64,000 nt of DNA, from NCBI GenBank assembly GCA_003020965.1, contig PXRL01000010.1, positions 1 through 64,000 on the forward strand. The letters run 5' to 3'. How positions within the stretch are numbered: the stretch's first letter is position 1; each line of letters starts with the position of its first letter. The notes beneath the pieces were generated by a model. The model did no database searches. It was not told the DNA's origin and saw only the letters and a program-made list of their open reading frames with translations. A program made the position numbers and the translations under genes. Below are positions 34,866 to 43,724 of this stretch, piece by piece. This DNA comes from Halobacteriales archaeon QS_4_69_225. Its GTDB lineage: Archaea; Halobacteriota; Halobacteria; Halobacteriales; Haloarculaceae.

Positions 34866-35864
34866 TCAGGCCGTCGCTCGCGGCCTCGCGGCGGCGATGT
34901 CGTCGAGGATACGCTCGGCGACGGCGGCGATGCCGTTGGCGTGCTCCGGGGCGACCGACAGCGCCGACAGCGCCGACTCGACGGCCGCCGGCCGCCGGGC
35001 GACCCGGAACCCCTCGGTCGGCGCCAGCCGCCGGGCAGCGCCGTCCTGCTCGTTCGTCGCCGGCAGGACGACGCAGGGGGTCCCGGCGACGGCCGCCTCC
35101 ATCACCGTCGAGTAGCCGGAACAGACGACGGCCTCGGCCCGCCGCAACACCGGCAGCAGCGACGGCACCGGCCCCCAGTCGTGGTCGCCGACGAGCGTCA
35201 CCTCGCGGCCGGCCGCCCGGAGGCTGGCGGCCACGGCGTCGAACTCCGCCGAATACGTCGACGGGACGAGGACGACCCCCGGGTCGTCGGGGCCGCGCTC
35301 CGGGGCGTCCGGCGGCGCCGGCAGCGCGACCGGCGGCACGCGGGAGACGCCGGGTGGGTCGCCGTCGCCGGGCGGCCACACCGCCGGGTAGAAGAACCGC
35401 TCGGCGGCCAGCCGCTGGACGGCGTTGATGCCCGCCGTCGACGCCCGGATGAGCGGGTCGCGGTACAGCGTGGCGGCGTTGTGCGACAGCACGTACAGCG
35501 GGACGTCGGCCGCCGCGGCCGCCGCGACGGTGAACATGTCGTCGGTGACGACCGCGTCGGGGTCGACGTCGTGGAGCCACTCGACGAGCCCGCGGACCCG
35601 GTCGGCGCTGTCCGGGAGGCTCCCCGTCAGCACCCGCACCACCCCGGCCAGCGGGTTGTCGGCGCCCTGGTAATCGCCGATGTAGTCCACCTGCGGCGGC
35701 TCGTAGGCGTCGAAGCCGTTCGGCCCGTACAGCCGCCGTCCCGGCCCGCCACCCGCAAGCGCCACCTCGGCGCCACGCCGCCGGAGGCCACGTGCGACCG
35801 CCATCATCCGCGTGGCGTGGCCGGCGCCCTCCGGGTAGTGCGTGACCGCGACGTGCAGGCTCAC
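34866..35864 (-). CDS. GT1/GT28-like glycosyltransferase (MurG/MGT type)
   Basis: 332 aa, MSLHVAVTHYPEGAGHATRM. The N-domain has VTHYPEGAGHATRMMAVARG, LAGGGPGRRLYGPNGFD and VTDDMFTVAAAAAADVPLYV; the C-domain has EVTLVGDHDWGPVPSLLPVL, VVCSGYSTVMEAAVAGTPCV, LPATNEQDGAARRLAPTEGF. This GAGH start and the SGYST..EA..GTP donor site are those of MurG/MGT GT-B enzymes. It likely adds a sugar in lipid or surface glycan synthesis. Neighbours (phosphatase-fold and flippase-like genes) support a glycan role. Confidence 0.87.
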   Translation of the reverse strand: MSLHVAVTHYPEGAGHATRMMAVARGLRRRGAEVALAGGGPGRRLYGPNGFDAYEPPQVDYIGDYQGADNPLAGVVRVLTGSLPDSADRVRGLVEWLHDVDPDAVVTDDMFTVAAAAAADVPLYVLSHNAATLYRDPLIRASTAGINAVQRLAAERFFYPAVWPPGDGDPPGVSRVPPVALPAPPDAPERGPDDPGVVLVPSTYSAEFDAVAASLRAAGREVTLVGDHDWGPVPSLLPVLRRAEAVVCSGYSTVMEAAVAGTPCVVLPATNEQDGAARRLAPTEGFRVARRPAAVESALSALSVAPEHANGIAAVAERILDDIAAARPRATA

Positions 35865-35925
35865 GGGTCGACCTGTTCTGTCGAGGTAAAGTAGCTTCCT
35901 CTTTTTTGCCGCCGGCCGGGGTCAC

Positions 35926-35990
35926 GTGTAGGTACGCGAGAGCCGGCCGGCCGGCATCGGGCGGGACATCGAACGGGGCTGACCGCTCGC
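35926..35990 (+). repeat. Dispersed intergenic repeat, inverted relative of 26398-26465
   Basis: GTGTAGGTACGCGAGAGCCG... here matches, with a 4-nt gap and few substitutions, the reverse complement of 26398-26465. It sits between two genes in both cases. Adjacent sequence to about 36110 (GGCGAGGCCGAGCGATCGAA) has the same character as intergenic repeats common in haloarchaea. Confidence 0.65.
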
Positions 35991-36154
35991 GCGGCGAGGC
36001 CGAGCGATCGAAGGGAGGGAGGCCTCGGAACGAAGCGAGCGGAAGGGGCCGTTCGGACACGCCACCGTCACCGCCGAAATACTCCATTCCGTTCTCAGTA
36101 AACTATCCCAGCCGGACCACCGGGGATTAAGAGCCGAGCCGACCGACGAACGGC

Positions 36155-37078
36155 ATGGACCGCAGTGCTGCCGACGCCATCAGACAGCTCCGCGGTGCCG
36201 GGTTCGGCGCCGTCCGGGAGCTCTGCTGGCGGTCGTACCTCCGATACGGCCGCCGGCTGTCGGCGGACCCGGTGTTCGAGGCCGACTGGGACCTGCTGGT
36301 CGTCCTCGACGCCTGTCGGGCGGACCTGTGGGCCGAGACCGTCCCGCCGGACGGCGACCTGCCGGTCGGGACGACCAGGCTGTCGCCCGCCGGCACCTCG
36401 ACGGAGTGGCTCGAGGCCGTCTTCGGCCGGCCGGCGGCGGCGTTGTCGTCGGTCGGTTACGTCACCGCCAACCCCTACAGCGACGACCACGTCGACGGCG
36501 ACGCGCTGGGCTACCTCCGGGAGGTGTGGCGGGACGCCTGGGACGACGACCTCGGCACCGTCCCGCCGCGGGCGGTGACCGACGCCGCCGTCCGCGCCGG
36601 CCGCGAGCGCGATTTCGACCGGCTGATCGTCCACTACATGCAGCCGCACTTCCCGTCGGTCGCCGACGATCGCGACGACGGCGTCGCTCTGGAGGCCTTC
36701 GGCGACCGCTCGCTGTCGGTGTGGGAGGACCTCCGGTTCGGCCGCCGCTCGCGGGCCGACGTCTGGGCCGCCTATCGCGCCAACCTCCGGGCGGCCCTCG
36801 ACGACGTCCGGCTGCTGCTGTCGAACGTCGACGCCGACCGCGCGGTCATCACCGCCGATCACGGCAACGCCTTCGGCGAGCGGGGACTGTACGGCCACGC
36901 CGCCGGCCTCGCCTTCCGGCCGCTCCGGGAGGTGCCGTGGGCGGTCACCGCCGCGACCGACGAGGGGGGCTACGAGCCGCCGGCCGCCGCCCCGCGAGAG
37001 GCCGAGGTCAACGCCGACCACGACGGCGACGCCGACGCTGACGTCGTCGACCGCCTCGAGTCGCTCGGCTACCGGTGA
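36155..37078 (+). CDS. Alkaline phosphatase-fold protein (sulfatase-like)
   Basis: 307 aa, MDRSAADAIRQLRGAGFGAV. AP-superfamily features: DWDLLVVLDACRADLWAETV (first metal Asp), DRLIVHYMQPHFPSVADDRD, ADRAVITADHGNAFGERGLY (the DHG-x-GE metal site), HAAGLAFRPLREVPWAVTA. No signal peptide, so it is cytoplasmic-facing. Such short sulfatase-like proteins occur with glycosyltransferases and flippases in haloarchaeal surface-glycan loci. Ends 46 bp before the next AP-fold gene. Confidence 0.85.
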   Translation: MDRSAADAIRQLRGAGFGAVRELCWRSYLRYGRRLSADPVFEADWDLLVVLDACRADLWAETVPPDGDLPVGTTRLSPAGTSTEWLEAVFGRPAAALSSVGYVTANPYSDDHVDGDALGYLREVWRDAWDDDLGTVPPRAVTDAAVRAGRERDFDRLIVHYMQPHFPSVADDRDDGVALEAFGDRSLSVWEDLRFGRRSRADVWAAYRANLRAALDDVRLLLSNVDADRAVITADHGNAFGERGLYGHAAGLAFRPLREVPWAVTAATDEGGYEPPAAAPREAEVNADHDGDADADVVDRLESLGYR

Positions 37079-37123
37079 CCGCGGAACGCAACCGTCTTGT
37101 CGGCCGCCGTCGCGGGTTGTAGC

Positions 37124-38371
37124 GTGTCCGTCGACCGTCCGAACGTCCTCGTCGTCTGCGTCGACTGCCTCCGACAGGACCACGTCGCCGGGCCGGCCGC
37201 CGACACGCCCTTCCTCGACTCCTTCCGGGAGTCGGCGCTGACGGCCACGGAGATGTACGCCGCCGCGACCACGACCAGCCCCTGCGTGGCGAGTCTGCTG
37301 ACCGGGACCGACGCCGAGCAACACGGAATCCTCTCGCTGGACGTCGGCCCCCTCGCCGACGACGTGCCGACGTTCGCCGGCCGGTTCGGCGACGCCGGCT
37401 ACCACACCGCGGCGCTCGTCACCGGGCCGCTGGTCGCCGAGACGGGCCTGGACCGCGGCTTCGACGACTACCGCTACCGCGAGCCCGAGGCGTCGCTGTT
37501 CGGCCCCTGGCGGGAAACGGCCCGCGACCGGCTGGCCGCGCTGCCGGAGCCGTTCGCCGCTTACCTCCACCTCTGGGAGCTCCACGAGGACGTCCACGTC
37601 CCGCCGGCCTTCGACGAGCCGCGGTACGGCGAGACGCCGTACGCGCGGGCGCTGTCGGCGCTGGACCGCGAACTCGGGCGGCTGCTGGAGGCGCTGCCCG
37701 ACGGGACGCTCGTGGCCGTCCACGGCGACCACGGCGAGTCGATCACGAACCGCCACAGCCCGCTCCGACTCGGGCTGAAGTCCCTGCGGGACGCGCTGAA
37801 GTACTACGGCGGGGTCGACACCCGCGGGCCGGTCCGTCGGCTCAACCGCGCGCTGGCCGACCGCGGCGCCGACGTCGCCGACCACTACCTCGAGAACGGC
37901 CACGGCGAGAACGTCTTCGACTTCGCGGCCAACGTCCCCTTCCTGCTGTCCGGCCCGGGCGTCGAGCCGGCGACCGTCGACGCGACAACCCGCCAGGTGG
38001 ACGTCCTGCCGACGCTGCTGTCGGCGGCCGACGTCGACGTCCCCGACGGGCTGGACGGCGCGTCGCTGCTGCCGCCCGGCGCGGTCGACGACCGACCGGC
38101 GTACGTGCGGGCCTGCGGCGCCTCGATGCGGCGACGGGCCAACTGGGCGCGGGCCGTCCGCGCCGACGGCCGGAAGTACGTCGAGTACCCCGACCGGGCG
38201 TGGCCGGCGGTGCTGTACGACCTCGAGGCCGACCCCGGGGAGCTGGACCCCGTCGTCGACCCCGACCCCGAGCGGGTGGCGGCGCTGCGGCGGCGGTTCC
38301 CCGACGCCGAGCTGGGCGAGGGCGACCGGCTCGACGTCGACGACCGGCTCCGGGCGCTCGGCTACCGGTAG
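37124..38371 (+). CDS. Sulfatase/phosphodiesterase-like alkaline phosphatase family protein
   Basis: 415 aa from GTG 37124 (VSVDRPNVLVVCVDCLRQDH). AP fold: NVLVVCVDCLRQDHVAG, TTTSPCVASLLTGTDAEQHG (the nucleophile region; Thr/Ser instead of the Cys-x-Pro-x-Arg of sulfatases), AYLHLWELHEDVHVPPAF, TLVAVHGDHGESITNRHS (metal site). Longer than the upstream paralog and with a C-terminal region (EYPDRAWPAVLYDLEADPGE) typical of sulfatase-like proteins. Substrate unknown; both AP-fold genes probably serve the same glycan/lipid pathway. Confidence 0.85.
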   Translation: MSVDRPNVLVVCVDCLRQDHVAGPAADTPFLDSFRESALTATEMYAAATTTSPCVASLLTGTDAEQHGILSLDVGPLADDVPTFAGRFGDAGYHTAALVTGPLVAETGLDRGFDDYRYREPEASLFGPWRETARDRLAALPEPFAAYLHLWELHEDVHVPPAFDEPRYGETPYARALSALDRELGRLLEALPDGTLVAVHGDHGESITNRHSPLRLGLKSLRDALKYYGGVDTRGPVRRLNRALADRGADVADHYLENGHGENVFDFAANVPFLLSGPGVEPATVDATTRQVDVLPTLLSAADVDVPDGLDGASLLPPGAVDDRPAYVRACGASMRRRANWARAVRADGRKYVEYPDRAWPAVLYDLEADPGELDPVVDPDPERVAALRRRFPDAELGEGDRLDVDDRLRALGYR

Positions 38372-38378
38372 TCGACGG

Positions 38379-39449
38379 TCAGCCGACGCGGCCGCGGGCC
38401 CCGAGGGCGGCGACGGCGGCCGCACCGACCGACGTCGTCAGCAGGAAGCCACCGACGCTGAACAGCAGGACCGCCGCCGTCAGGCTCGCGGCCGTCGCCG
38501 TCGTCGCCGCCGTCAGCAGGCCGACCTGGACGGGCTCGATTCCGCCCAGGCCGCCGGGCGTCGGCAGCGCCGACCCGATCGTCCCCAGCGGGACGACGAA
38601 CAGCGGGACGTAGAGCGGGACGGCGACACCGACGGCCCGCAGCGCCAGCCACAGGCCGACGACCTGCGAGAGCCAGCCGGCCGCCGAGCAGGCCAGCGCG
38701 ACCGCCAGCCGGCGGCGGTCGGCGGCGACGGACTCGACGGCGCCGCGGAACCCGCCGACCCGGGCCGCGACGGCCGACCGGTCGGGCGGGTCGACCCGCG
38801 GCAGCAGCCGGCCGGCGAGCCGCGCCGGCGGCGTCGCCGCCCGAACCAGCGCCCGCTCGATGCTCTCCCGGCGGCGCCACGCCAGCGCCACGAGCGGCGG
38901 CGCCGCGACCGCGACGACGGCGAGGCCGGCGGCGACGGCCCGCAGCGTCGCGTCGAGGGCCGCGACGGCGGCGTAGTAGCCGACGCCGACCGCCGCGAAC
39001 GTCAGCGACGGCGGCACGTTGAGCGCGTCGAAGCTACTGACGGCCGCCAGCGCCCGCTCGACCGGCGTCCCGGCGACGTCCGACAACAGCAGCGCCGTCG
39101 CCGGCTCGCCGCCGGCCTGCCCGAACGGGGTGACGTGGTCGGCGAAGGCCGCCCCCGCGGTGACGAGCACCGCGTCGACGAGGCCGACGTCGGCGCCGGT
39201 CGCGGTCGCCACCGCCCGGAAGCCGACGCCCCACAGACAGAGCCACCCGAGGATGGTCGCCGCGACGGCCGCCGCGAGCGCCGGCGCCGCCCGCCCGAGC
39301 GCGCCGACGACGGCGTCGCCGCCGGCGACGACCACGAGCACGAGCAGGACCGCACCGCCGGCGCCGAGTCCGGCGACCGTCGCGGCGGCGTCGCGGCGCT
39401 GCACACCGGCCCGGCGTCGCGAGCCGGCATCAAGCCCACGGTCGCCCAT
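38379..39449 (-). CDS. UPF0104/AglD-like integral membrane flippase-family protein
   Basis: 356 aa from ATG 39449 (MGDRGLDAGSRRRAGVQRRD). Eight or so hydrophobic segments and the family hallmarks: FADHVTPFGQAGGEPATALL, SSFDALNVPPSLTFAAVGVG and GTIGSALPTPGGLGGIEPVQ near the end. This is the lysylphosphatidylglycerol synthase TM/UPF0104 fold found in haloarchaeal protein-glycosylation and lipid-linked sugar genes. Convergent with the AP-fold genes (8-bp gap). Confidence 0.88.
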   Translation of the reverse strand: MGDRGLDAGSRRRAGVQRRDAAATVAGLGAGGAVLLVLVVVAGGDAVVGALGRAAPALAAAVAATILGWLCLWGVGFRAVATATGADVGLVDAVLVTAGAAFADHVTPFGQAGGEPATALLLSDVAGTPVERALAAVSSFDALNVPPSLTFAAVGVGYYAAVAALDATLRAVAAGLAVVAVAAPPLVALAWRRRESIERALVRAATPPARLAGRLLPRVDPPDRSAVAARVGGFRGAVESVAADRRRLAVALACSAAGWLSQVVGLWLALRAVGVAVPLYVPLFVVPLGTIGSALPTPGGLGGIEPVQVGLLTAATTATAASLTAAVLLFSVGGFLLTTSVGAAAVAALGARGRVG

Positions 39450-39482
39450 CGTGCTTTTGTCCTGCCGCCGAGAGCCGCCGGC

Positions 39483-39950
39483 ATGGGCACGATCGACGCG
39501 GACGACCTGGAGTGGACGACGGTCGACGGGGCCGGCCTCCGTCGGAAGAAACTCGCCGCCGCGACCGGCGGCGATCGGCTCGGCTGCAGCCTCTACGAGC
39601 TGCCGGCCGGCGAGCGGTCGTGGCCGTACCACTACCACACCGGCAATGAGGAGGCGCTGTTCGTCCTGTCGGGCGAGGGGCGGCTCCGGCTCGACGGCGA
39701 GGAGCTACCGCTGTCGGCCGGCGTCTACGCCGCGCTGCCGGCCGACGAGCGCGGCGCCCACCGCGTCGTCAACGACTCCGAGGACCCGCTGCGGTACCTG
39801 ATAGCCTCGACGATGACGGAGCCGGACGTGGCCGTCTACCCCGACACCGACGAGCTCGGTGTCTTCGTCGGCGCGCCGCCGGGCGGCGAGGGCGAGCGGT
39901 CGGTCCACGGCTACTACCGCCGCGACGACGATGTCGGCTACCGGGAGTAG
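39483..39950 (+). CDS. Cupin domain protein
   Basis: 155 aa, MGTIDADDLEWTTVDGAGLR. Single cupin with metal-site pattern SWPYHYHTGNEEALFVLSGE and DERGAHRVVNDSEDPLRYLI. The PxHxHxxNEE...LxGxG form matches small cupins of unknown substrate that are common in haloarchaea. Divergent from the flippase-like gene (33-bp gap), so promoters overlap. Confidence 0.82.
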   Translation: MGTIDADDLEWTTVDGAGLRRKKLAAATGGDRLGCSLYELPAGERSWPYHYHTGNEEALFVLSGEGRLRLDGEELPLSAGVYAALPADERGAHRVVNDSEDPLRYLIASTMTEPDVAVYPDTDELGVFVGAPPGGEGERSVHGYYRRDDDVGYRE

Positions 39951-40052
39951 CCGGCGGAGCGCCCGCGATCGTCCGGTACCCGGACGACGGAGACTCGACG
40001 GCCGGCGCGTCGGCGCCGCAACCCGTTTGGCTGCGGCGGCCGAGACGACGGC

Positions 40053-40847
40053 ATGAGATTCGACGCGTTCGACGCGGCGAGGCCGGTCGTCGGGATGGTC
40101 CACCTGCCGCCGCTGCCGGGGGCGCCCGGCGGCGACGACCTCGATGGGGTCGTCGAGCGGGCGGTCGCCGACGCCGAGGCGCTGGCCGCCGGCGGCGTCG
40201 ACGGGGTCGTCGTCGAGAACCTCGGGGACGCCCCGTACCACCCCGAGGACGTCCCGAAGCACACCGTCGCCGGGATGACGCGGGCGACGCGGGCCGTCGT
40301 CGAGGCCGTCGACCGGCCCGTCGGTGTCAACGTGCTCCGGAACGACGCCGCGGCGGCGCTGTCGGTCGCCGCGGCCGCCGGCGGCGACTTCCTCCGGATC
40401 AACGTCCACGTCGGCGCCCGCGTCACCGACCAGGGGCTCCTCGAGGGCCGGGCCCACGAGACGCTCCGCCTGCGGGACCGGCTGGACGCAGACGTCGCCG
40501 TCTGGGCCGACGTCGACGTGAAACACTCCGCCCCGCTCGGCGAGCGGTCGGTCCGCGGAGCCGTCCGGGACGCCTGCGAGCGGGGGTTGGCCGACGCAGT
40601 CGTCGTCAGCGGCCCCGCGACCGGCCGGACGACCGCGGAGTCGACGCTCGCGGCGGCTGTCGACGCCCGCGACGCGGTCGCCCCCGAGACGCCGGTCGTC
40701 GTCGGCAGCGGCGTCACCGCCGGCGACACGGAGCTGCTGTCGACGGCCGACGGCGCGATCGTCGGCACCGCGCTGAAGGACGGCGGCGAGACGACCGCAC
40801 CGGTCGACGAGCGGCGGGTGACGGAGGTGGTCGAGGCGCTCCGATAG
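40053..40847 (+). CDS. BtpA/SgcQ family TIM-barrel protein
   Basis: 264 aa, MRFDAFDAARPVVGMVHLPP. Family markers: VVGMVHLPPLPGAPGGDDLD, AEALAAGGVDGVVVENLGDA, VNVLRNDAAAALSVAAAAGG, FLRINVHVGARVTDQGLLEG and VVVGSGVTAGDTELLSTADG. BtpA affects photosystem I assembly in cyanobacteria; in archaea the role is unknown and the SgcQ group is linked to sugar metabolism. The TIM-barrel assignment is firm, the function is not. Confidence 0.85.
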   Translation: MRFDAFDAARPVVGMVHLPPLPGAPGGDDLDGVVERAVADAEALAAGGVDGVVVENLGDAPYHPEDVPKHTVAGMTRATRAVVEAVDRPVGVNVLRNDAAAALSVAAAAGGDFLRINVHVGARVTDQGLLEGRAHETLRLRDRLDADVAVWADVDVKHSAPLGERSVRGAVRDACERGLADAVVVSGPATGRTTAESTLAAAVDARDAVAPETPVVVGSGVTAGDTELLSTADGAIVGTALKDGGETTAPVDERRVTEVVEALR

Positions 40848-40969
40848 GGGCGGCTGTCGGTGACCGGTAGTGCGCTTCCCCCGCTCGGCAGAGCGGTGAA
40901 ACGAGGTACGTCGGGACACGGGTCGGCGGTCGAGCGGACAGAACAGACGGGCCGTGCCGCCGACGGCCG

Positions 40970-41623
40970 CTACAGTTCCTCGTACGGCTGGACGACGACG
41001 AACCCCGTCTCGCCGGTGAATTCCATCTGGAGTCGTTCGCCGGACTCCTGGCCGACCATGTCCGAGAGGCCGGCGTTGACCTCGACGTCCGGCGTGGTGT
41101 CGCTCCAGGCGACGGTCGCGGCGGGGTCCGTCGCGACCGGCGGCGACAGGACCGTCGGGTCGCCGTGGGTCGTGACCGCGACGTAACCGGGGCCCTCCAG
41201 GTGGACGTTGGTGAAGCCGCCGGCGAACGACCCGGCGAGGCTGTCGATGGCACCGACCTCGTAGGCGATCTCCTCCTCGAAGGCGAGAACGTCCTCGCCG
41301 TTGACGGTGATCGACTCGCCGTCGTCGAGTCGCAGGACCTGTACCTTCTTGCGGCGGTCGGCGAGGTAGACGTGGCCCTGCCCCTCGACGCGCATCACGG
41401 GCGTCCCCTCGCCGGAGGCGGCCTCCTTCAGGAAGCCGGTGATGCCGCCCTCGGCGGAAGCCTGTCCGGTGAAGGAGAGGTCGCCGGTGTAGGCCACCAT
41501 CGTCCCCGCCTTCGCCGTCACCGCCCCGTCGACGGCGACGTCGAGGGTGTAGCTGTTCTCCAACTGGAACGGTTCCTCCGAGTCCGTCGGCCGGTGTCGG
41601 CGCTCGAACTCCTCGAGATCCAT
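40970..41623 (-). CDS. AIM24 family protein
   Basis: 217 aa, MDLEEFERRHRPTDSEEPFQ. The AIM24 fold of Gly-rich beta repeats: LDVAVDGAVTAKAGTMVAYT, GDLSFTGQASAEGGITGFLK, GQGHVYLADRRKKVQVLRLD, VHLEGPGYVAVTTHGDPTVL. Length and the central GTPVMRVEG pattern agree. Bacterial/archaeal members are soluble; the mitochondrial relative shapes cristae. Function here unknown. Upstream ATG sits close to the GCGCTCGAACTCCTCGAGAT region; longer frames have no family match. Confidence 0.85.
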   Translation of the reverse strand: MDLEEFERRHRPTDSEEPFQLENSYTLDVAVDGAVTAKAGTMVAYTGDLSFTGQASAEGGITGFLKEAASGEGTPVMRVEGQGHVYLADRRKKVQVLRLDDGESITVNGEDVLAFEEEIAYEVGAIDSLAGSFAGGFTNVHLEGPGYVAVTTHGDPTVLSPPVATDPAATVAWSDTTPDVEVNAGLSDMVGQESGERLQMEFTGETGFVVVQPYEEL

Positions 41624-41744
41624 GGGCTCACGGAGCCGGGTGGCTCCGTCCGACGGTGGCTCCCGATCAGACAAGAGGGTTTGGGTGACACGTGTGGTCG
41701 TGGGCGGCCCGGCCGCCAACCGACCCGCCGGACGACCCCGCCGC

Positions 41745-42287
41745 TCAGTACCGGAGGACGGCGTCGAGGATGCCGGCGCTCTGGCCGGCGCCGACTACGG
41801 CGACGCCGGCGACGACGGCCGTCGACGTCGCGACTGGCAGCGCCCCCGCAGCCGCGTGGACGGTGGCGCCGACCACGCAGAGGGCGGCCCCGCCGAGGTA
41901 GAGGACGCTCGCCCGCGAGACGCGGCGGCCGGTGTCGACGAGGCCGACCGCCGGCAGCAGCATCCAGCCGTACAGCGCCACCGCCCGGAGCGCGGCGTTT
42001 TCGGCGGCGAGCCCGGCGGTCCCGGCCGCCGCCGGAACGACGCCGACGGCGATGATGACCCACCACACCCGGAGCGTCCCCTCCCGCATGTCGGCGCGGC
42101 CGGTGACCGCGAAGACGACCAGCAGGGTAGTCATCACGGCGTAGGCGATGAGGAGGGTGCGGTCGGCGACGACGTCGACGTGGGCGGCGGCGACGACCGC
42201 CCACGCCGCCGGGACGAGAAGCGCGGGACCGGTCTCGCGCGCGACGCGGAACACGACGGAGCGTCGCCCGGCCGCGGTAAAAATCAC
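41745..42287 (-). CDS. Haloarchaeal membrane protein of unknown function
   Basis: 180 aa from GTG 42287 (VIFTAAGRRSVVFRVARETG). Five or six hydrophobic segments: LLVPAAWAVVAAAHVDVVA, LLIAYAVMTTLLVVFAVTG, WVIIAVGVVPAAAGTAGLA, LYLGGAALCVVGATVHAAA, VVAGVAVVGAGQSAGILDA. No recognised family. Between AIM24 (same strand) and CspA (divergent). Confidence 0.65.
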   Translation of the reverse strand: MIFTAAGRRSVVFRVARETGPALLVPAAWAVVAAAHVDVVADRTLLIAYAVMTTLLVVFAVTGRADMREGTLRVWWVIIAVGVVPAAAGTAGLAAENAALRAVALYGWMLLPAVGLVDTGRRVSRASVLYLGGAALCVVGATVHAAAGALPVATSTAVVAGVAVVGAGQSAGILDAVLRY

Positions 42288-42390
42288 TCGTCGCCGACTC
42301 TGCCGCCGCCGTCGCCTTGCTGTGGACCGGCCGGTGACCGACGGCCGTCTCGCAAGGATTATGTCCCGGGCTGCTCATACATTACGCGAG

Positions 42391-42585
42391 ATGGCAACTG
42401 GAACGGTCGACTTCTTCAACGACACCGGCGGCTACGGGTTCATCGAGACGGACGAGGCGGACGAGGACGTGTTCTTCCACATGGAGGACGTCGGCGGCCC
42501 CGACCTCGAGGAGGGCCAGGAGGTCGAATTCGAGATCGTCGAGGCCGACAAGGGACCGCGCGCGAAGGACCTCACCCGGCTGTAA
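42391..42585 (+). CDS. cspA: Cold-shock protein (CspA family)
   Basis: 64 aa, MATGTVDFFNDTGGYGFIET. Single-stranded nucleic-acid-binding motifs RNP1-like GGYGFIET and RNP2-like DVFFHME are present, followed by LEEGQEVEFEIVEADKGPRA. A typical haloarchaeal CspA acting as RNA chaperone. Start at ATG 42391 preceded by CATTACGCGAG. Confidence 0.95.
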   Translation: MATGTVDFFNDTGGYGFIETDEADEDVFFHMEDVGGPDLEEGQEVEFEIVEADKGPRAKDLTRL

Positions 42586-42788
42586 GCTCACTCGGCTGGA
42601 GGCTCCCCCGACTGTAACCCGGCCGGGGACGGAGCCGAGTTCCCCTTCTCCTGCCGTCGAGAGTGCTCGGAGCGGCCGCGGCGCCCCCGTCCGATGGCTC
42701 CCGGCCCCGTCGAGCCACCGCCCGTCGCCGCGAGACGGACGGTGAGTGCGGCCGTAGCTTTATCCTGCGCCGCTCGTACCGGCCGTTC
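42586..42788. other. Intergenic stretch of 200 bp without a feature
   Basis: GC-rich, no ORF with family resemblance and no clear promoter apart from the region just before ATG 42789. Confidence 0.5.
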
Positions 42789-43691
42789 ATGGGGGCTGCG
42801 ATCGACGCGATCGGCGACGCGGGAGCGGCGCTTCGGCGCAACCCGAACGTCCTCCTCGGGGCGGTCGGGAGCGGACTCGTCCTGTTCGTCGGCCTCGTGG
42901 TGGTGCTGGTTCCGATCCTGGGCGGATTCGTCTACGGAATCGTCGTCGTCCCGGTCGCGCTCGTCGGCCTCGTCGCGATGTGCGACGCCGCCGTCGAGGG
43001 GTCGACGAGCCTCGGCGACTTCACCGACGGGATCGGACGTCACGGCGCGTCGGCCGTCGTCGCCTACGGCGTGTGGACGCTGCTACAGTTCGCCGTCGTG
43101 ATCGCGCTCGTGATGGTCGCCGTCCTCGCCGGTGTGGGGCTGTTCGCCGGCGGCGGCGTGACGAGCGGCGAGCCGACGGCCGGCGCCCTCGCCGGCATGT
43201 CGGCGGCGGTCGCGCTGCTGTTTCTCGTCTTCTTCCTCGTGGCTTTCGTCCTCGGGGTCGTCCAGCAGTTCCTCGACGTCGCGGTGGTGCTGGGCGCCGA
43301 CGGCGGAGTCGAGGCCATCAAGGAGGCCGTCGCGGTCGTCCGTGACGGCCCGCTCAGCACGCTCGGCTACCTGCTCGTCCGCTCGGTGCTCACGTTTCTC
43401 GGCGCGCTGCCGACGGTCGTTTTCGCCGTGGCGGCGGCCGCCGTCGGCGGCGCGAGCGTCGCCGCCGGTGTCGGCGACGCCGCTCCCGGGGCCGTCGCGG
43501 CCGGCGGCGTGCTCGCCGCGGCGCTCGGCGTGCTTGCCGTCGTGCTCCTCCCGCTGGCCTTCGCGGTCTCGTTCGCCTACCACGTCGCTTACTACCGCCG
43601 TCGCCGCCCCGAGACGACGGGGACGAGCGACGCTCCGTCGTCGGCCCCGTCCGGCGCCCGGTCCGACGACCCACAGCGGGCGACGGACTGA
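42789..43691 (+). CDS. Multi-pass membrane protein, DUF7847-like
   Basis: 300 aa from ATG 42789 (MGAAIDAIGDAGAALRRNPN). About six hydrophobic segments, for example VLLGAVGSGLVLFVGLVVVL, VYGIVVVPVALVGLVAMCDA and AVVIALVMVAVLAGVGLF, with the charged tail YYRRRRPETTGTSDAPSSAP. The start GAALRRNPNVLLGAVGSG resembles haloarchaeal DUF7847-type membrane proteins. Function unknown. Adjacent CAP-domain gene on the opposite strand. Confidence 0.65.
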   Translation: MGAAIDAIGDAGAALRRNPNVLLGAVGSGLVLFVGLVVVLVPILGGFVYGIVVVPVALVGLVAMCDAAVEGSTSLGDFTDGIGRHGASAVVAYGVWTLLQFAVVIALVMVAVLAGVGLFAGGGVTSGEPTAGALAGMSAAVALLFLVFFLVAFVLGVVQQFLDVAVVLGADGGVEAIKEAVAVVRDGPLSTLGYLLVRSVLTFLGALPTVVFAVAAAAVGGASVAAGVGDAAPGAVAAGGVLAAALGVLAVVLLPLAFAVSFAYHVAYYRRRRPETTGTSDAPSSAPSGARSDDPQRATD

Positions 43692-43724
43692 CCCGACCGC
43701 TCGCCCGCGGACGCGACGGCCCGG

